Source of the DNA: Nymphaea colorata
Taxonomy: Eukaryota > Streptophyta > Magnoliopsida > Nymphaeales > Nymphaeaceae
Length of the DNA: 64,000 bases
Assembly: GCF_008831285.2 (NCBI RefSeq)
Contig: NC_045149.1
Coordinates: 11,370,417 to 11,434,416, forward strand
Reading direction: 5' to 3'
Below the pieces are notes generated by a model, which saw nothing but the letters and a program-made list of their open reading frames with translations, was not told where the DNA came from and made no database searches. This document shows, piece after piece, positions 46,879 through 58,848 of the stretch. Within the stretch, counting starts at the first letter, position 1, and every line of letters starts with the position of its first letter. The position numbers and the translations under genes were made by a program.

Positions 46879-47884
46879 TATATTTTCAAAGACCCTTTAA
46901 CTCGACCAACTATGTTATGTCTCCGGCAAAGTTTATGAAGCAGAGCACGTAAAAAACACATTTGCATTCTTGCCCTCAATTTTCTTTCACAATGCCCTCG
47001 TGATGATCAGTTTAGGAATGCCAACAGATCATATATAAACTTCCCTATCCAATTATACTAGTCAAAAGCTGACAACTTCGAGAACAAAAGCAAACCCTTC
47101 TGCCCCCACACCTAGTTCAATGGTGGCTTTGAGAAGTCTCTCAGTGTGAAAACGCCCTTTATGTAAGTGCAAAATTGAATGGACTTCTTTCAGTCTTAAT
47201 TCATGCCATACGACTAGTGGAATGTTAACTACTCGTACGTTTTGGAGGGGTTTGAACTTTGAAACTGAGTCAGTTTAATCAATTTACTGAGAATCGTGCT
47301 CCTACATATCTATCCAATTTCAATAAAGTTTTTCTCTCTTTACTTCTTCTTTTGCATTTTGGTTTTGTTTTCACCTTTAGGTTATATATCCCTTCGCAAT
47401 ATGGCATATTGGCATAGCTAATTATGTCTTTATGTCTGTTATATTATATTTTCTCTTGTGATGTCTGCTGCTGCTGCATTATTTCTTAATGTGTATGTTG
47501 TCTTCATAAATATAACTATAAAGGTAAATGCAGAAGATTCGCAACTTTGTAAGATTAGAAACAAAAGATGCACAAATCAAATTCTTTAAGGGTTCAAAGT
47601 TATAAGTCTTTGCTTCTGAGGGTCATAAAGTGATCTGAAACGTTAAAAACACACATATAGAAGGAATATATATATATATATATATACATGACCATTAGAT
47701 GCATGCTGGTAAAGAATTATCTTGTTCTTTGATGTTTGTAAGATGAAAAACTAAAAGAAAATCAAGAAAAAAAAAAAGGAGATAGAAGATTTTAGTTGTC
47801 GAACATTCAAGTAACAATTTTTTGCCTTAATTTTCCTTCATCCTTCCATCTTAAAAAGATCAATGGTCAAGATGATTCTTACCA
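46879..47884. other. intergenic DNA
   Basis: No gene seen. Short TA run at 47668-47686. Confidence 0.45.
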
Positions 47885-48305
47885 GTCATCGTAGCCCCAC
47901 GAGTTGAGTGGAGCTCGTGTTGGGCCAGCTCGAACTTGACTCAACTTAGAAAACTCGAGCTCGAACTTGACTCCAACTCGAGTCCAACTTGACAAAACAA
48001 CCTCGAGCTTGACTCGACGATACAATGTCGAGCTCAAACACGACTCGTTTAGTTCGTTTAAGTCGTTTATGTTAAGCATGTCTTTTTTTAAACTTTTTTA
48101 ACTCGATTACATTAACTGTATCTCGTTTTTTAACTCGTTTATAATTGAATATTCGTTGTGCAGTCAAGCTGAGTCAACTTTATTGAACTCGAGCTCAACT
48201 CAAGGTCGACTTCGAGTCAAGTTTTATCGAGTGAGTTTGAGTCGAGCTCAAGCTGACCCAACACTAGTTGAAGGTCGACGTTGTGCAGTCGAGCTGAGTC
48301 AAGTT
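47885..48305. repeat. degenerate GAGCTCGA-rich hAT-like repeat
   Basis: The same CTCGAGCTCG/GAGTCAAC word family as 33467-33918, but terminal TAGGGCTG repeats and a target duplication are no longer recognisable. Confidence 0.6.
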
Positions 48306-48674
48306 AAGGTTATGGTATACATACACCCACACCTAAGTCATACAAAATATGAAGCTTATTGTTCCTATCAATCTTTTGGAAAATCAGAGAGCACGAAAGG
48401 ATGTCTAAGAAATTTCAAGATTTTCTCATTCCAATTAGAAAAATGGTGAACATGAGCGACTGATGGCAAGAGAAACTAATGATTGATGTGGCTACCGATA
48501 GGTCGCTTTTCTCTAAGAAGAAGATTGTATTTTTGGAATTACCCGTGTTCCAAAAATATTCATATTGTTGTTATTTTGATTATTGAATATACGTATTTTA
48601 TAGCTTCATATGCTTTTATTCTTCTTATTAAATGGCCACTTAAGTTGGCAAAAGTCGACTTTTAATTAAGCCTC
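48306..48674. other. intergenic DNA
   Basis: Nothing recognised; AT-rich. Confidence 0.4.
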
Positions 48675-49015
48675 AACAACGGGTCCGGCTACTATGTACT
48701 CGGTGCGGGCCGGCCCCATAACCTATCGAGTTTGTTTGATGGAACACGATTAAGCGTGATTAATTTTTATTTTTTATATTATTTTTATTTAATAATAATA
48801 AAAATTTTATTATTAAAAATGTATTTTATATTCATAAATTTTTATTTTATATTTAAAAAATATTTTTTTATTTTAATCGGGTCAATCTGGGCCCGAGCTC
48901 AGGTATCAATTATCGGGCCTAGGCCCGAGCTCATATTTTGGCAATTGGGCAGATCTGGGCCCAACACATATCTGGCCGGGCCCGAAGGATGCCCAGCAAC
49001 CAATGGCCATCCCAC
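48675..49015. repeat. GGGCC-rich repeat around an AT-rich core
   Basis: Outer segments carry GGGTCCGGC, GGGCCGGCC and CTGGGCCCGAGC, TCTGGCCGGGCCCG; the middle 48745-48870 is almost pure A/T. It resembles the GGGCC-rich elements at 1429 and 39321. Limits are approximate. Confidence 0.5.
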
Positions 49016-49631
49016 CCGCCATGCGTGGAACATTTTCTTACTTTTGAAATGTAAGAAAAAAGAGGGAAAATAATTTTAAGAAAATATGATGCATGAAAAA
49101 ATTTCACAAAAGCCTTTTTCTAAAAACAATTTTAGCCGCAAATAATTAAACACGGCTCTCAGTGAAAACCTTTTATGAATTACCTTTTAGATAGGGTGAC
49201 CAAGCCCATTGTCATTTGTCAGTTATGTTATCAATACACAAATGACATATCACAAGAGCACTGTTCCTAATTGATGGTCAAGCTTGCAAGATCTCACAGT
49301 TTAGAAGCTTTTGATTTCTTCTGACTAGGAAGAGAGCAGCTTGAATTATAACATCGTGCAATTTTGAAAATTTTCGTAAAACCAAATTAGTCGCATCTTT
49401 TAGTTAATTAAATAATTAAAAAAACTGTGCATGTTGTCTGTCTCTCATCTAGTGATGGGTAGTGCAAACTGATGACTTTTTTTGACATGTATTAACCATG
49501 TCGTTGGTTTAATTTTAGAGAGTATCATCTTGATGGTATTGAGAAATGTTGATTTACGTTGAGAGCGGTCGTTTTTCAACACTCGTTCTCTCCGTTTCTT
49601 TGCATGTGCATGTACATGTGTGTTATGTCGA
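49016..49631. other. intergenic DNA
   Basis: Nothing recognised. Confidence 0.4.
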
Positions 49632-50035
49632 GTTGCAGTCAACGAGTCGAGCCACTCGAGCTCGACTTGAACTTGCTCATCTAAACTCGACTTGTTTATA
49701 AATGAGTCGAACTTGAGTTCAAGTGTATGCTCGGATTGTTAAACGAGACGCTTCGAGTTGTAAGAACTCGACTCGTTTAATCCGACTTGGCTCAACTACA
49801 TAATAAATGTTGAATTGTAATCAGAAAATAGTTAAATGATTAGCAACTAAACGAGTTAATCATGTTAAATGAGATAGCGAGTTAGAAAAATAAGACATGT
49901 TTCACATAAATGAGTTAAACGAGTTGACTTCCAGCTCGAGCTCAAACTTGTTTTATCGATCTCGACTCAAGTTCAAGCTGGAGTTTTCTAAGTCGAGTCC
50001 AGCTCGAGCTACCCAACTCAACTTCGACTATGCAG
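49632..50035. repeat. degenerate GAGCTCGA-rich hAT-like repeat
   Basis: AACGAGTCGAGCC near the left end matches the left subterminal sequence of the MITE at 33467; CGAGCTCAAAC and CCAGCTCGAGC words continue to about 50020. No intact ends. Confidence 0.6.
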
Positions 50036-51355
50036 CGGTCGTTGGGAGAAGAGCAAACAGAAAGCAGTGCAAAGTAGCTATGACATTAAAGTGGGATACT
50101 GAATTATTTTCGTTTTCACTTCACGGTCTTGTTTTTTTTTTTTTTTTTTAATTTTGCAAGAGTTGGTTTTCCCTTTTTGTCTTTACCAAAGGGCTTCTTT
50201 TGTCCTTGTCATCGAGTTCAATCTGACGGTTCATGGAATTGAGTATGTGTTGGTCTACAAAATGACGATCGATTCGGAACATCAATAAGACAAAACTGTT
50301 CCTCAGCCTTTTTCGGTGCAAACAACAGCTCAGCCTTCTTTTTAATTTCCCCTCAGCAACCAATTTCTTCCATTCAACTGACCTAATTGGGCACAAAACT
50401 AGCACCTCATAACCAATATCACCGCCTTTCTACATTTTTTAGTCCAACGAAGAAACGTGGTCCTCAACCTTTCAACTTTTTAGAATTAACATATATATAT
50501 ATATTAGCGGCATATGGAAGGCAAAAGCCAATGTCCTCTCTCTTGTTCGGTTCATAGCTACTGTGAGATGTTGATGATTATATAATACATCATCATCAGC
50601 AGTCTTAAAAAATAAAGCTCGCAAGAATCTACTGAAGGCGGATCGCATGTACATCAGCCAACCATATGAGCCCGACGGCGACATAATTAAAAGGTCTCCC
50701 CCTCCCTTTCTCTCACACACACAATAATTCACTGATTTCCGACCCCAAGTTGCCATATCGCCTTCACCCATCTCTCGCTCGACACGTGGCTCTATGAGAA
50801 CGTTGATTTGATCTTCACTGTTGCTAGTCAAAGAATGGAGGAGTGGGCCCCGACACGGACTTCCCCTGATCATAAACGATTCAGGTTCAAAGCACAACCC
50901 CCGGAAGTTTTGTCCCTTATGCATCATCAGATCATCCGTTAATATGGCACGCCATCTGCTTCCGTCACCATGCTGACATCCTTACATGTCCTTTTTATAT
51001 GGATGTTCCTTTCTCGACAGTTTAATTTTCTTGGTTGTTAACAATGAAAATCAATCAGATTCAGGAGGCTGTTCCGAATGCTCTATTCTGAGCCGAACAC
51101 TGACTTGCTTATCGGTCTTTTTCATCTTAATCATCCCCACCGTATGGCCGCTTGAATTTACATGGACTTATGATACGCTTAAATAGTAGATCATGATCTA
51201 TAATCAAATCTATTCAAGTGATATAGCTCAAGTAGATCCAAACCAACCAGTTTACTTTTATCATTGTTTTTCAAGGCTTCTAGTAAAGTCTTTTTTTTTG
51301 TATTTTTACAGATAAAAAAAACAGAAAAAGATCAACCAGGCAACAGACGCAGCAG

Positions 51356-51396
<41 letters not shown>

Positions 51397-51439
51397 CACA
51401 AAGAACGTGTTTTTTCAAAAAAAAAATTAAATGGCCACT
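50036..51439. other. intergenic DNA
   Basis: No gene supported. The 151-codon minus-strand ORF at 50472-50927 has no recognisable domain. TA microsatellite at 51358-51394. Confidence 0.45.
51358..51394. repeat. (TA)n microsatellite
   Basis: Uninterrupted TA repeat of about 37 bases. Confidence 0.95.
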
Positions 51440-51640
51440 TAAAACTTAAAAAAAAACACATTTTTTTAAACGTTAAAAACTATTTCACTTTTTTCATTTT
51501 TTCAGTATTTTTATGTCAAACAGTTTTTTTTTTTATTTGTTGCAAATCTACTTATCTTTTAATGTTTGTGTTATTAGTTTTTCACTTATTTTATAATTTT
51601 TTTTCTTTTTTTCAAGCTCGCCGTATTATACCTAAGAAAA
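51440..51640. repeat. dispersed repeat shared with 59340-59625
   Basis: TTTATTTGTTGCAAAT, AATGTTTGTGTTATTA, TTTCACTTATTTTAT and TTTTTTTCAAGCTCGCCG occur here and, with small changes, in the same order at 59425-59575. This is the right part of an unclassified repeat ending near GTGACTATG. Confidence 0.6.
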
Positions 51641-52515
51641 ACCTCACCATACTCCGAGACATTATTGTGACTATGATATATATATATATATATATATATT
51701 GAAAATAACTGTCTACCATTATGGTCTAATGGTCATTTTTTATTTTGTGTTGCTACAAACTGTGGCCAAGCACATAGCATCATAAATGCACCTTTTGCAA
51801 TTATTCTTAGCGACAAAATAAAAAAATACCATTGGCATATCTATTGATGATGATCTTTCAACCGTGGGTATACCTATTGCAGATGGATTGGTGCTTTCAA
51901 GGTCTCAGGTAAAAAAATGAGGCAGTTGTTGCTACCATGATCCTACCACCTATGCCCTCATATGAAGTAATCCTTCTTTTACAAAGTTTTGACACTAGGC
52001 TTAAAGCTCCCACTCTGCCTATTATGGCTATGGCACACCAGCAAGCTGGTCACAGCCACAGCTATAATAACAGAGGCTGATGAAATTAACAACAAAACTA
52101 TCATCAAAATAATACAAACATAATGATAATTTGTTTAGGGATGAAGACAAAAAGAACATGGAACCCATCGTCTGTCAGGATTATGGAAAGCAGTATCCAT
52201 AGTATTTTGAGAGATTTAATCATGTATATCATGCTGAAGATATGCAACAAGCTCTTGCCACTGTTACTATTGCCGACACCCAACATTCTGAGTGCATCGC
52301 AAACAAAGGGGCATTTGCACACCTACTTGGAACCCTGATAGGATTTCTAACATCACTATGCACATTGGTCACAACTATGTTCTTGTGGGAAATGACAATA
52401 CTCTTTTTATATCTATTGTTGGACAAAGCAAGGTTGTCTCTAGCAAATATTCCTCTCTCCAATGTTTTATTTGCAACTAACTTGAACAAAAATTTACTGT
52501 TTGTTAGTTAGCTTA
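51641..52515. other. intergenic DNA
   Basis: No gene supported. A short imperfect hairpin (ATTATGGCTATGGC near 52020 against GCCACAGCTATAAT near 52055) is present. The ORFs at 52104-52511 have no recognisable similarity. Confidence 0.4.
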
Positions 52516-52523
52516 CTCGTAAT

Positions 52524-52900
52524 TAGGGATGCCAATATATCCTATTTGAATCGGATGTCCGATCGAACTGATTCAAAGAAATTGGATATGGAAATAAATT
52601 TAATACCCGATTAAGAAATCGGATCGGATTCGGATATATATAAATATCTGATCGGATTCGGATCGGATTCATTTTTAGACAAATATCATGTATCTAATGC
52701 TATTAAATTTTCAAAATTAGAAAAATCCTGTGCAAAATTCAGATTCGGATTTCGATACAAATATAAAAATCAGATTCAGATTGTAAAATCGGATTTTGGA
52801 TTCGGATATGACTTTTCTTTATTCGAATTTGAATATGAATATGTGAACATCCAAAAAAGCAGATATGATTAAGGATATATCCAATCCGTTGACATCCCTA
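52524..52900. mobile_element. hAT-like MITE, TAGGGATG family, with perfect target duplication
   Basis: 377 bp. Ends TAGGGATGCCAA and TTGACATCCCTA (one mismatch), flanked by a perfect 8-bp duplication CTCGTAAT (52516-52523 and 52901-52908). The interior holds GGATTCGGAT and ATCGGATCGG words and is closely related to 36480-36870. No coding capacity. Confidence 0.92.
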
Positions 52901-52908
52901 CTCGTAAT

Positions 52909-53712
52909 GCCCCTTTGAATTTATGGTTTAATCTTGTTTGACAAAGGGTTGGAGAACGGGCAAAGTAGTGGCACATAGAACTAGATGCAATGGTCTGTGC
53001 AACAATGGAGATGGAAGTGGGTGACAGTGTTGCTTTAATTTCAAGCAGTTTTAGCGTGCTTCTGAAGATGATTGACATCACATAGTAGCACTTCCTCACG
53101 TTGGCATCATGAAGCATTTGTAGAAGAAAATTTTGTTTCAAGTTTGTTCTACTAGTTCTAACACTTACATTCTTCGTAGTTGTCAGATTATAAAGTCTTG
53201 TATGCGGTCACTTTTTAGTCATGATTGCCTGTTAGTTATGAAACTTTTGAATAAATTCATTCTAATTTGTGGGATCAAATCCTGTTGCTTCTCATTTTGG
53301 ATATAAACATTCTATCGTTTTTATTGCTTAGTATTGCAGATTTACATGATTATATCTATTGAAGATGAAGACTAAATTTTTTTACTTGCTTTATCCACTT
53401 TGAAAATTTGTTGAACAACATTTTGATAAGTACATAAAAATATTTCAATTTGATGAAGAATGAGAGTATACTAGTCATGACTTTACCTAATATTTAAAAT
53501 TATTTGGGATAAAACAACAATAACATTGTTCGCACACAACAGCACAAAATCGATTGACTCACAATATTACTGAATTGCGGTTCGTAATGTTATTTCATGC
53601 CAAGTTTACAAACTATTTTTTGTTTGAAGCATTCAATAGTGTCGTGATTTCTATAAATGGATTGTTTTCTTCCATTGGAATAGATTCTCCTAATTTGAGA
53701 ATTTTTTTTTCA
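52909..53712. other. intergenic DNA
   Basis: Nothing recognised. Confidence 0.45.
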
Positions 53713-53828
53713 TTAGGGTCCGTTTGATGCACAAGAAGAATTTAACATGGTAAATTTACCATGGTAAATTTTTCTGAAAATATTTACATGATGAAATTTC
53801 TCCATCTTCTAATCTGAGGCTCAGTTTG

Positions 53829-53960
53829 ATACACAAGAAGAATTTAACATGGTAAATTTAATCATGTTTGATGCAGAAGAAGAATTTAACGTGGTAAATT
53901 TAATCATGTTTGATGCACAACAAGAATTTAACGGGGTAAATTTAACCATGTTTGATGCAC
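53829..53960. repeat. 45-bp tandem repeat in the Harbinger left end
   Basis: Three copies of a 45-bp unit, each with GAAGAATTTAAC, GTGGTAAATTTAATC and ATGTTTGATGCA-like parts. The unit contains the terminal motif TTTGATGCA, so it looks like reiterated transposon end sequence. It creates an apparent ORF with a 15-residue repeat on the minus strand, which is not a gene. Confidence 0.85.
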
Positions 53961-54354
53961 ATGGTAAAAAAATGTAGAGACTTTTTTCAGAAATTGGAAG
54001 ATGATCTTCCAAAACAACAAAATGTTAAGGGTGTATTCCCTACCATCCAGAAAACAACAAGATGCACATGGTACCAACAACACAGTTAAAACCATGACAT
54101 CCAACAGTGCAATATAGTTGACGAAATAAAATTTATAACGATAACAAAGTTAGCTAACCCATACAAGTTTAACTGTATAATGAGTATAAGTTAAGAAAAG
54201 TTTAATGAGTACAAATCCACAAAAGGGGTGTATTTCCTACTATCCAGAAAAAAAGAATTTTAATGAGTACATATCCAACAAAGAAAACATGTAATCACAA
54301 AACAAATAATCCAACATTTGTGGCTGCACTTTCGTTCAACAAACTTTGTGTCTT

Positions 54355-54588
54355 TTATATCTTGCTTTGCGATGACATCTTCAATGAGTGGAGGCCTACG
54401 TACTTGCACACCATACTTGTTGTGACATACTCATGCACGTGATACTCAGCTACTTCGAATGAATCAAACGATCTGAAGAGGCCCTTGTACCGATAGACTA
54501 ATAGTTGACACCGCTCCCAACTATCATATATGTCTCGCTCACGACCTTCGAAAATCATATAGTACTTTCGGCGAGGCATCATCTTCAT
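54355..54588 (-). CDS. small protein with RNase H1-type hybrid-binding (viroplasmin-like) domain
   Basis: 77 codons, ATG at 54588 shortly after a possible TAG splice acceptor. RRKYYMIFEGRERDIYDSW, ERCQLLVYRYKG, then FDSFEVAEYHVHEY match the small N-terminal hybrid-binding domain of RNase H1 (PF01693, also in caulimovirus viroplasmin; usual form YYVVFxGRxPGIYxSWxEC...GFKG). In RNase H1 this fold binds RNA/DNA hybrids. No RNase H catalytic domain follows. It lies on the transposase strand, about 60 bases downstream of the transposase end, inside the Harbinger element. It could be a captured exon or a transposon accessory ORF. It is open, while its neighbours carry stops. No other pararetrovirus genes are near, so a viral origin is not supported. 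Confidence 0.6.
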   Translation of the reverse strand: MKMMPRRKYYMIFEGRERDIYDSWERCQLLVYRYKGLFRSFDSFEVAEYHVHEYVTTSMVCKYVGLHSLKMSSQSKI

Positions 54589-54650
54589 TGTCCTATTCAA
54601 AACAAAACAAATGTCAAACAATCAAATGAATCAATAGTCAAAAATCATAA

Positions 54651-55970
54651 ACAAACTTACTATTCAATTGATAATTTGTAAACATTTGAGACGATATAGC
54701 TGCTCTCATAGAATTGTTGCTTCCTCGCCGATGTGTTTGGCTTGCATTTTTCGGTTCGCTTAAGACAAAGTTATCATTCGAATGTGCATTTTCATCATCA
54801 AATTGTTCGGCATTTGGATTGTGTTCAATTATGAAGTTGTGCAATACACATATAGCAAGAACAATTTGAATTTGTTTTTGGAATGGATACTGCACTTGCA
54901 TTTTCAATATTGGAAAACGACCTTTCAACATGTCGAAAGATCTTTCTACTGTATTTTGCAGTGATGAATGTCCATGGTTGAACAATTCTTCTTCAGTTCT
55001 AGGTGAGCGTGCTCCCCAAGTGTTAAACTCAGACATATGATAACGATGCCCTCGATAAGGTGTTAGCAAACCGACAATGTTTGAATGTTCCCCATCAGCA
55101 AGATAATATTTGCTTACAATTTAACACAATTTATTTATACACTGTTACATGCTTGTTAAAAGAGTGCATTGGTTGGTGAAACTACGTACCTTCTGGGACA
55201 ACAAACGGGTCCATTTGATGATCAAGTGCATTGTACAACACTCTTGAGTCTGTTGCATTTCCTTCCCATCCAGCCAAAACATAGTGGAATCGAGCGTCGA
55301 ATCCAACCACAGCCATGACGTTTTGAAAAACGAATCATTTTCTATTGCGAAACCTTATTTGATCTGAAGCTGGGACCCATGCAGGTACATGAGTGCCATC
55401 AATTACTCCTAAACAATTATATATGCATATATACAAGTTAGTCATGTTGTATGTGTCATGTTGAGTTTACGATGATGAAATTACCTAAAAATATGAAAAG
55501 AATCGTTTAGATTGTCAAATATGTGCTGGCATCTCATCATTAGGCCGCCGAACGTAATCCTTACCCAGTATACATATCACTTGTAGGACTAGGCTGACAT
55601 ATTTACTTATTGTTTGTCTGGAATGTTGAAACGTATTTTGAACAGCACGATTCCGTTCATTATGTCCAATTGTCAAAAGCAAAATAGCTACTACGGTAAT
55701 GTCACGAGCATCCTCCAATAAATTTCTTTCTCTTAGAATGTTATACAATCTCATATATGTATGTCCTTTCATACAAAGTAAGTCCAAACAATTTTTAGGA
55801 TGACCTTCAAGCATAAGATGAATAAAAGATGTACCAGCATCTCTAAATGGATGAACAATCCTCTTAGATGATGGTTGACATCTTAACCAAAAGAAGATGA
55901 AGATGAAAACTAGCTGAATGATGAAAAGCACTTGTTCATCGTCGTCATCGAACATATCAAGATCAATCAT
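54651..55970 (-). pseudogene. PIF/Harbinger DDE transposase, three exons, nonsense mutations
   Basis: Exon 1 (55970 to about 55486): MIDLDMFDDDDEQ, then GHTYMRLYNILRERNLLEDA, TISKYVSLVLQVICILGKDY and PAHI, followed by a TGA. Exon 2 (about 55409-55190) has the first Asp in GVIDGTHVPAW and the second in [11 protein letters not shown], and ends in a GTACG donor. Exon 3 (about 55117-54651) has YYLADGEHSN, LTPYRGHRYHMSEF, SPRTEEELFNHGHSSL and the catalytic Glu in VERSFDMLKGRFPIL, then VLAICVLHNFI. All three DDE acids are present. A TGA at 55335-55337 replaces the Gly of the family motif NRKGFVSQNVM, and another stop ends exon 1 early, so the gene is inactive but young-looking. Confidence 0.85.
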
Positions 55971-56479
55971 TTCGACTAAATTACATGTACATATAAGATA
56001 ATTTATTTAATAACATAATTTCGAACATGTGTTTCAATACAAGAACAAGAACGGATTGCATGAACAACAACAATTTCAAACAACATCGAAGATCATGGAA
56101 TTATACTAATAATACATAAGAAATGTTTTGCAAGACATGAATTATACAAATAATTGAATGTATAACAATAAACTCTTACCTACGAACCAGCAAGTCTATG
56201 CGTCAACCATGTCACTCGGTCTGAAGGTGAAATGTTGACAAAGATCATGGAATTGGTGCTCTCTGTTAACATGTCCATACTCATTAGTTGCGTATGACTG
56301 TCTAGGAGCCCAGTGTCCACCATCTTTTGCAAAATTTCGCAACATTTGACGTATTAAAACCCTCTAGAGGTATGTGTGAGTGTGTCCACATTCTGAGCTA
56401 TACCGTTCAACAAATTGTAATATACGTCATCATTGGTTGACATGTTCTTTTTTTACCTACGTGTAGTTGTATTATTTTA

Positions 56480-57105
56480 TCGGATTTTCAGTTGTAGGAG
56501 TTGGAGGTACTGGCTTGTAGGGGACTATCATCATTAAGCATCTATGTGAATGATTGTTCACTATCAGGTTGCATGTACAAAGGAGTCGACTGAGATGCAG
56601 GTGTAGATGGGAGTGATTCAGTGTCATCATGTAGCATGTTGTGCAATGTGACTGCGTCTTTCCCAGTTGCATGAGATTCGCTATAGACCTCGACGAACTC
56701 ATCATAGTATCTCCATACTTTTAGCCCTCTGTACTTTTTCTTTTTCGTATATTTCTGAAAAATTTCATGTGTTCATATATTGCACAAGTAAAGACATATG
56801 AGACAAAACCTAACAGTATGAATTGTATAACTTACCTCAATGTAGTCATTCCATACTTGGGGGTCGATCTCAATTCATTTGTTATTTGGGTCGTAGCCAA
56901 ACTCACTTGTATTCAACATTTCCTTCCTGATTGACAAGTTGGGTTTGGAATACTTCAATTTGTTTTTTATTCAACATGCTCCTGTCAGGCATGCATGAAT
57001 GCTCCACAAGAAGCTGGACTAAGTAGTTCGTTTGTGGTTCAGTCCATGTAAGATTTTTCCTTGAAGGACTGTTATCTTCAATGGTAACGTTTTGTACAAT
57101 AATTC
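56480..57105 (-). pseudogene. Harbinger ORF1, Myb/SANT-like DNA-binding protein
   Basis: Exon 1 (about 57105-56836) reads EDNSPSRKNLTWTEPQTNYL, VQLLVEHSCMPDRSMLNKKQ, then after a frameshift EFGYDPNNK, a stop, and IEIDPQVWNDYIE before a GTAAGT donor. Exon 2 starts at 56753 after TTTTCAG and reads KYTKKKKYRGLKVWRYYDEF, VEVYSESHATGKDAV, ending about 56555 at TAG. This is the plant Myb/SANT-like (MADF-type) protein that accompanies the PIF/Harbinger transposase and helps bind its ends. Frameshift and stop make it non-functional. Confidence 0.75.
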
Positions 57106-57119
57106 TTCACAACTACAGT

Positions 57120-58840
57120 TTTCAAAAATCTAGCATGAAGAACAATTGTAATGATATAGTGAATCTCCAAGTAGTTCATGCATGCTACATGAAGAATGCA
57201 ACCATAAGCATAGAAAAAAGAGAATTTTGGAACCATGGATGGCAAATTAGATGATTTTATTAATGGTTTATCCCAACATATCCATGAACATTTACTTCAT
57301 ATATTGGAAGATGACATCAAGGCAAAAGATATTCCAAATAAGGAAACAACCGCAGAGGAGCATCAAAAACCGAAAGAAAAAGCATAACATACTTAAAAGA
57401 GTCGATCTTAATCCAGGAACCCAGGAACTACAACCACAGAGGAGCATCTGACTCAAACACGCAAAAACATGCATCCGATATGAAAACTTTTGTTTCCCCA
57501 CTAGCTTGTCAAATAACCCCACCATATCGAATTTCTTTCAATCAGTGATTCAGAAGAGCCAACAGAAGGGATACACTGCTCGCAGCAGCAAGAGGGAAGC
57601 TAAATCATAGTTTTAACTTAGAAATAGCTCTCGAGCGTCATTTTTATGCACCTCAATATATTCATTGACCTGGAAAATAGTTGCTTGTATAGAATTCTAT
57701 GAGCTATTTCGGGCTCTTTAAATGGAGATGCTATAGTTGATGATTACAAGTGCCAAATGCCAATCATCTTGAACAATGCTGCATACAAATACAAATTATT
57801 TATCAGACAAAGCAGCTGGCCATGGACACCATCTTGATAATTTTATCAAGACACCCGACAACCGCTAATACCTGGTCATATCGCATAAATTGCATCTACA
57901 TCTGAAGCAGACACGTCGGAATGGCGCGGCCATGTGCGAGAGATGCTCCTCCTTGACAAGAGTCTCTCCCTCTTCCTAAGTGATCGACTCCGCTTGGACT
58001 TGCAGACAAAACATGTCATGCCGCACAAGATACCCCCCATTATCAGCCCTCCAATCAAAGTTACAATGACGGTAGTAAACTCATAGTGTCATCCTACCAC
58101 AATGTAACAGGAGGCCAAGTAACAACCACAAATGTGTCGCAAGGTATTCCTTTGACATTCCTTCATTCACCATATGAACACTATCAGAAGACCGATATTT
58201 CACGAATTTTCAACCAACCCTTCTCTTCCCATGATCTTTGTCGTCATTCAAAAAATAAAAACAACAAAAAAGAAAGAACCATAAAAAGCAAAATACAGAA
58301 TGAAACCGGCGGAGCGGCGATGGTGGGAGCAGATGCCTAAATCCTCTCATTGCATAAGATACTCGGAGAAACCGGCAAAATGGAGAAGGCGGAAATGCAA
58401 ATGCCTAAATCCTAAAAAGTAATACCACAAAACCTCTAGCTCTTGCACACAGACAAACAAACACATGCACACACAGAGATGAAGAAAAAGAGCATCGATC
58501 ATCAGCAAATGCAAAGCGTAAACAAGAACGAAATCACATGAACCGAAGCCCAAATCCGAGGAGCTCAGATAGCAAAGCCAGAGAAGAACAAGTTAGGGTT
58601 CCGGGCGGCAACTTACGAGGATTCAACAGCACCAATGAACCGGCGGAACGGCGACGGTGGGAGCTCTGGCCCGCAAGAATACTGCGTCCCTCTTCCCTAC
58701 CGGTGACGGTGGAAGCAGCTCGAATGCGAGGGAAGAGGAGTTGTTGTCGACTATGCACGGAAGGAGGAGAAGGGTGAAATGAGGGGAAAATGGGTGTGAG
58801 ACGGAAAAAATCGAAAGGATGAAATTTCACCTGTTCCATT
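57120..58840 (-). other. 5' part of the Harbinger element with exon-like pieces of unknown origin
   Basis: No Harbinger gene is expected here. At 58617 the minus strand has a good donor, CTC then GTAAGT, and at 58079 an acceptor precedes an open exon (next entry). The phrase CTCCCACCATCGCCGCTCCG at about 58315 is nearly repeated at about 58650, so a GC-rich 5' leader seems duplicated. The phrase CAGAGGAGCATC also occurs twice (57353, 57437). A plus-strand ORF starting ATGGATGGC at 57235 is short and unidentified. Confidence 0.4.
57876..58079 (-). other. terminal exon of an unidentified membrane protein
   Basis: After an AG at 58081-58080 the minus strand is open for 67 codons. It starts TTVIVTLIGGLIMGGILCGM (transmembrane segment), followed by a basic, Ser/Arg-rich tail KSKRSRSLRKRERLLSRRSI and SDVSASDVDAIYAI, then stop. 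One membrane span with a cytosol-type basic tail is evident. I do not recognise the protein. Its place upstream of Harbinger ORF1 suggests a captured host exon, but an old host gene interrupted by the element is also possible. Confidence 0.4.
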
Positions 58841-58848
58841 TAACGTAA

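Noticed and set aside
50472-50927. 151-codon minus-strand ORF
   Set aside because: No recognisable domain, no promoter or intron signals, low-complexity end over a TA run.
54355-54588. Endogenous pararetrovirus (viroplasmin) origin
   Set aside because: The domain is shared with cellular RNase H1, and no movement protein, coat protein or pararetroviral polymerase was seen near it.
57235-57385. Plus-strand ORF starting ATGGATGGC
   Set aside because: Short, no similarity, inside transposon leader and antisense to its genes.
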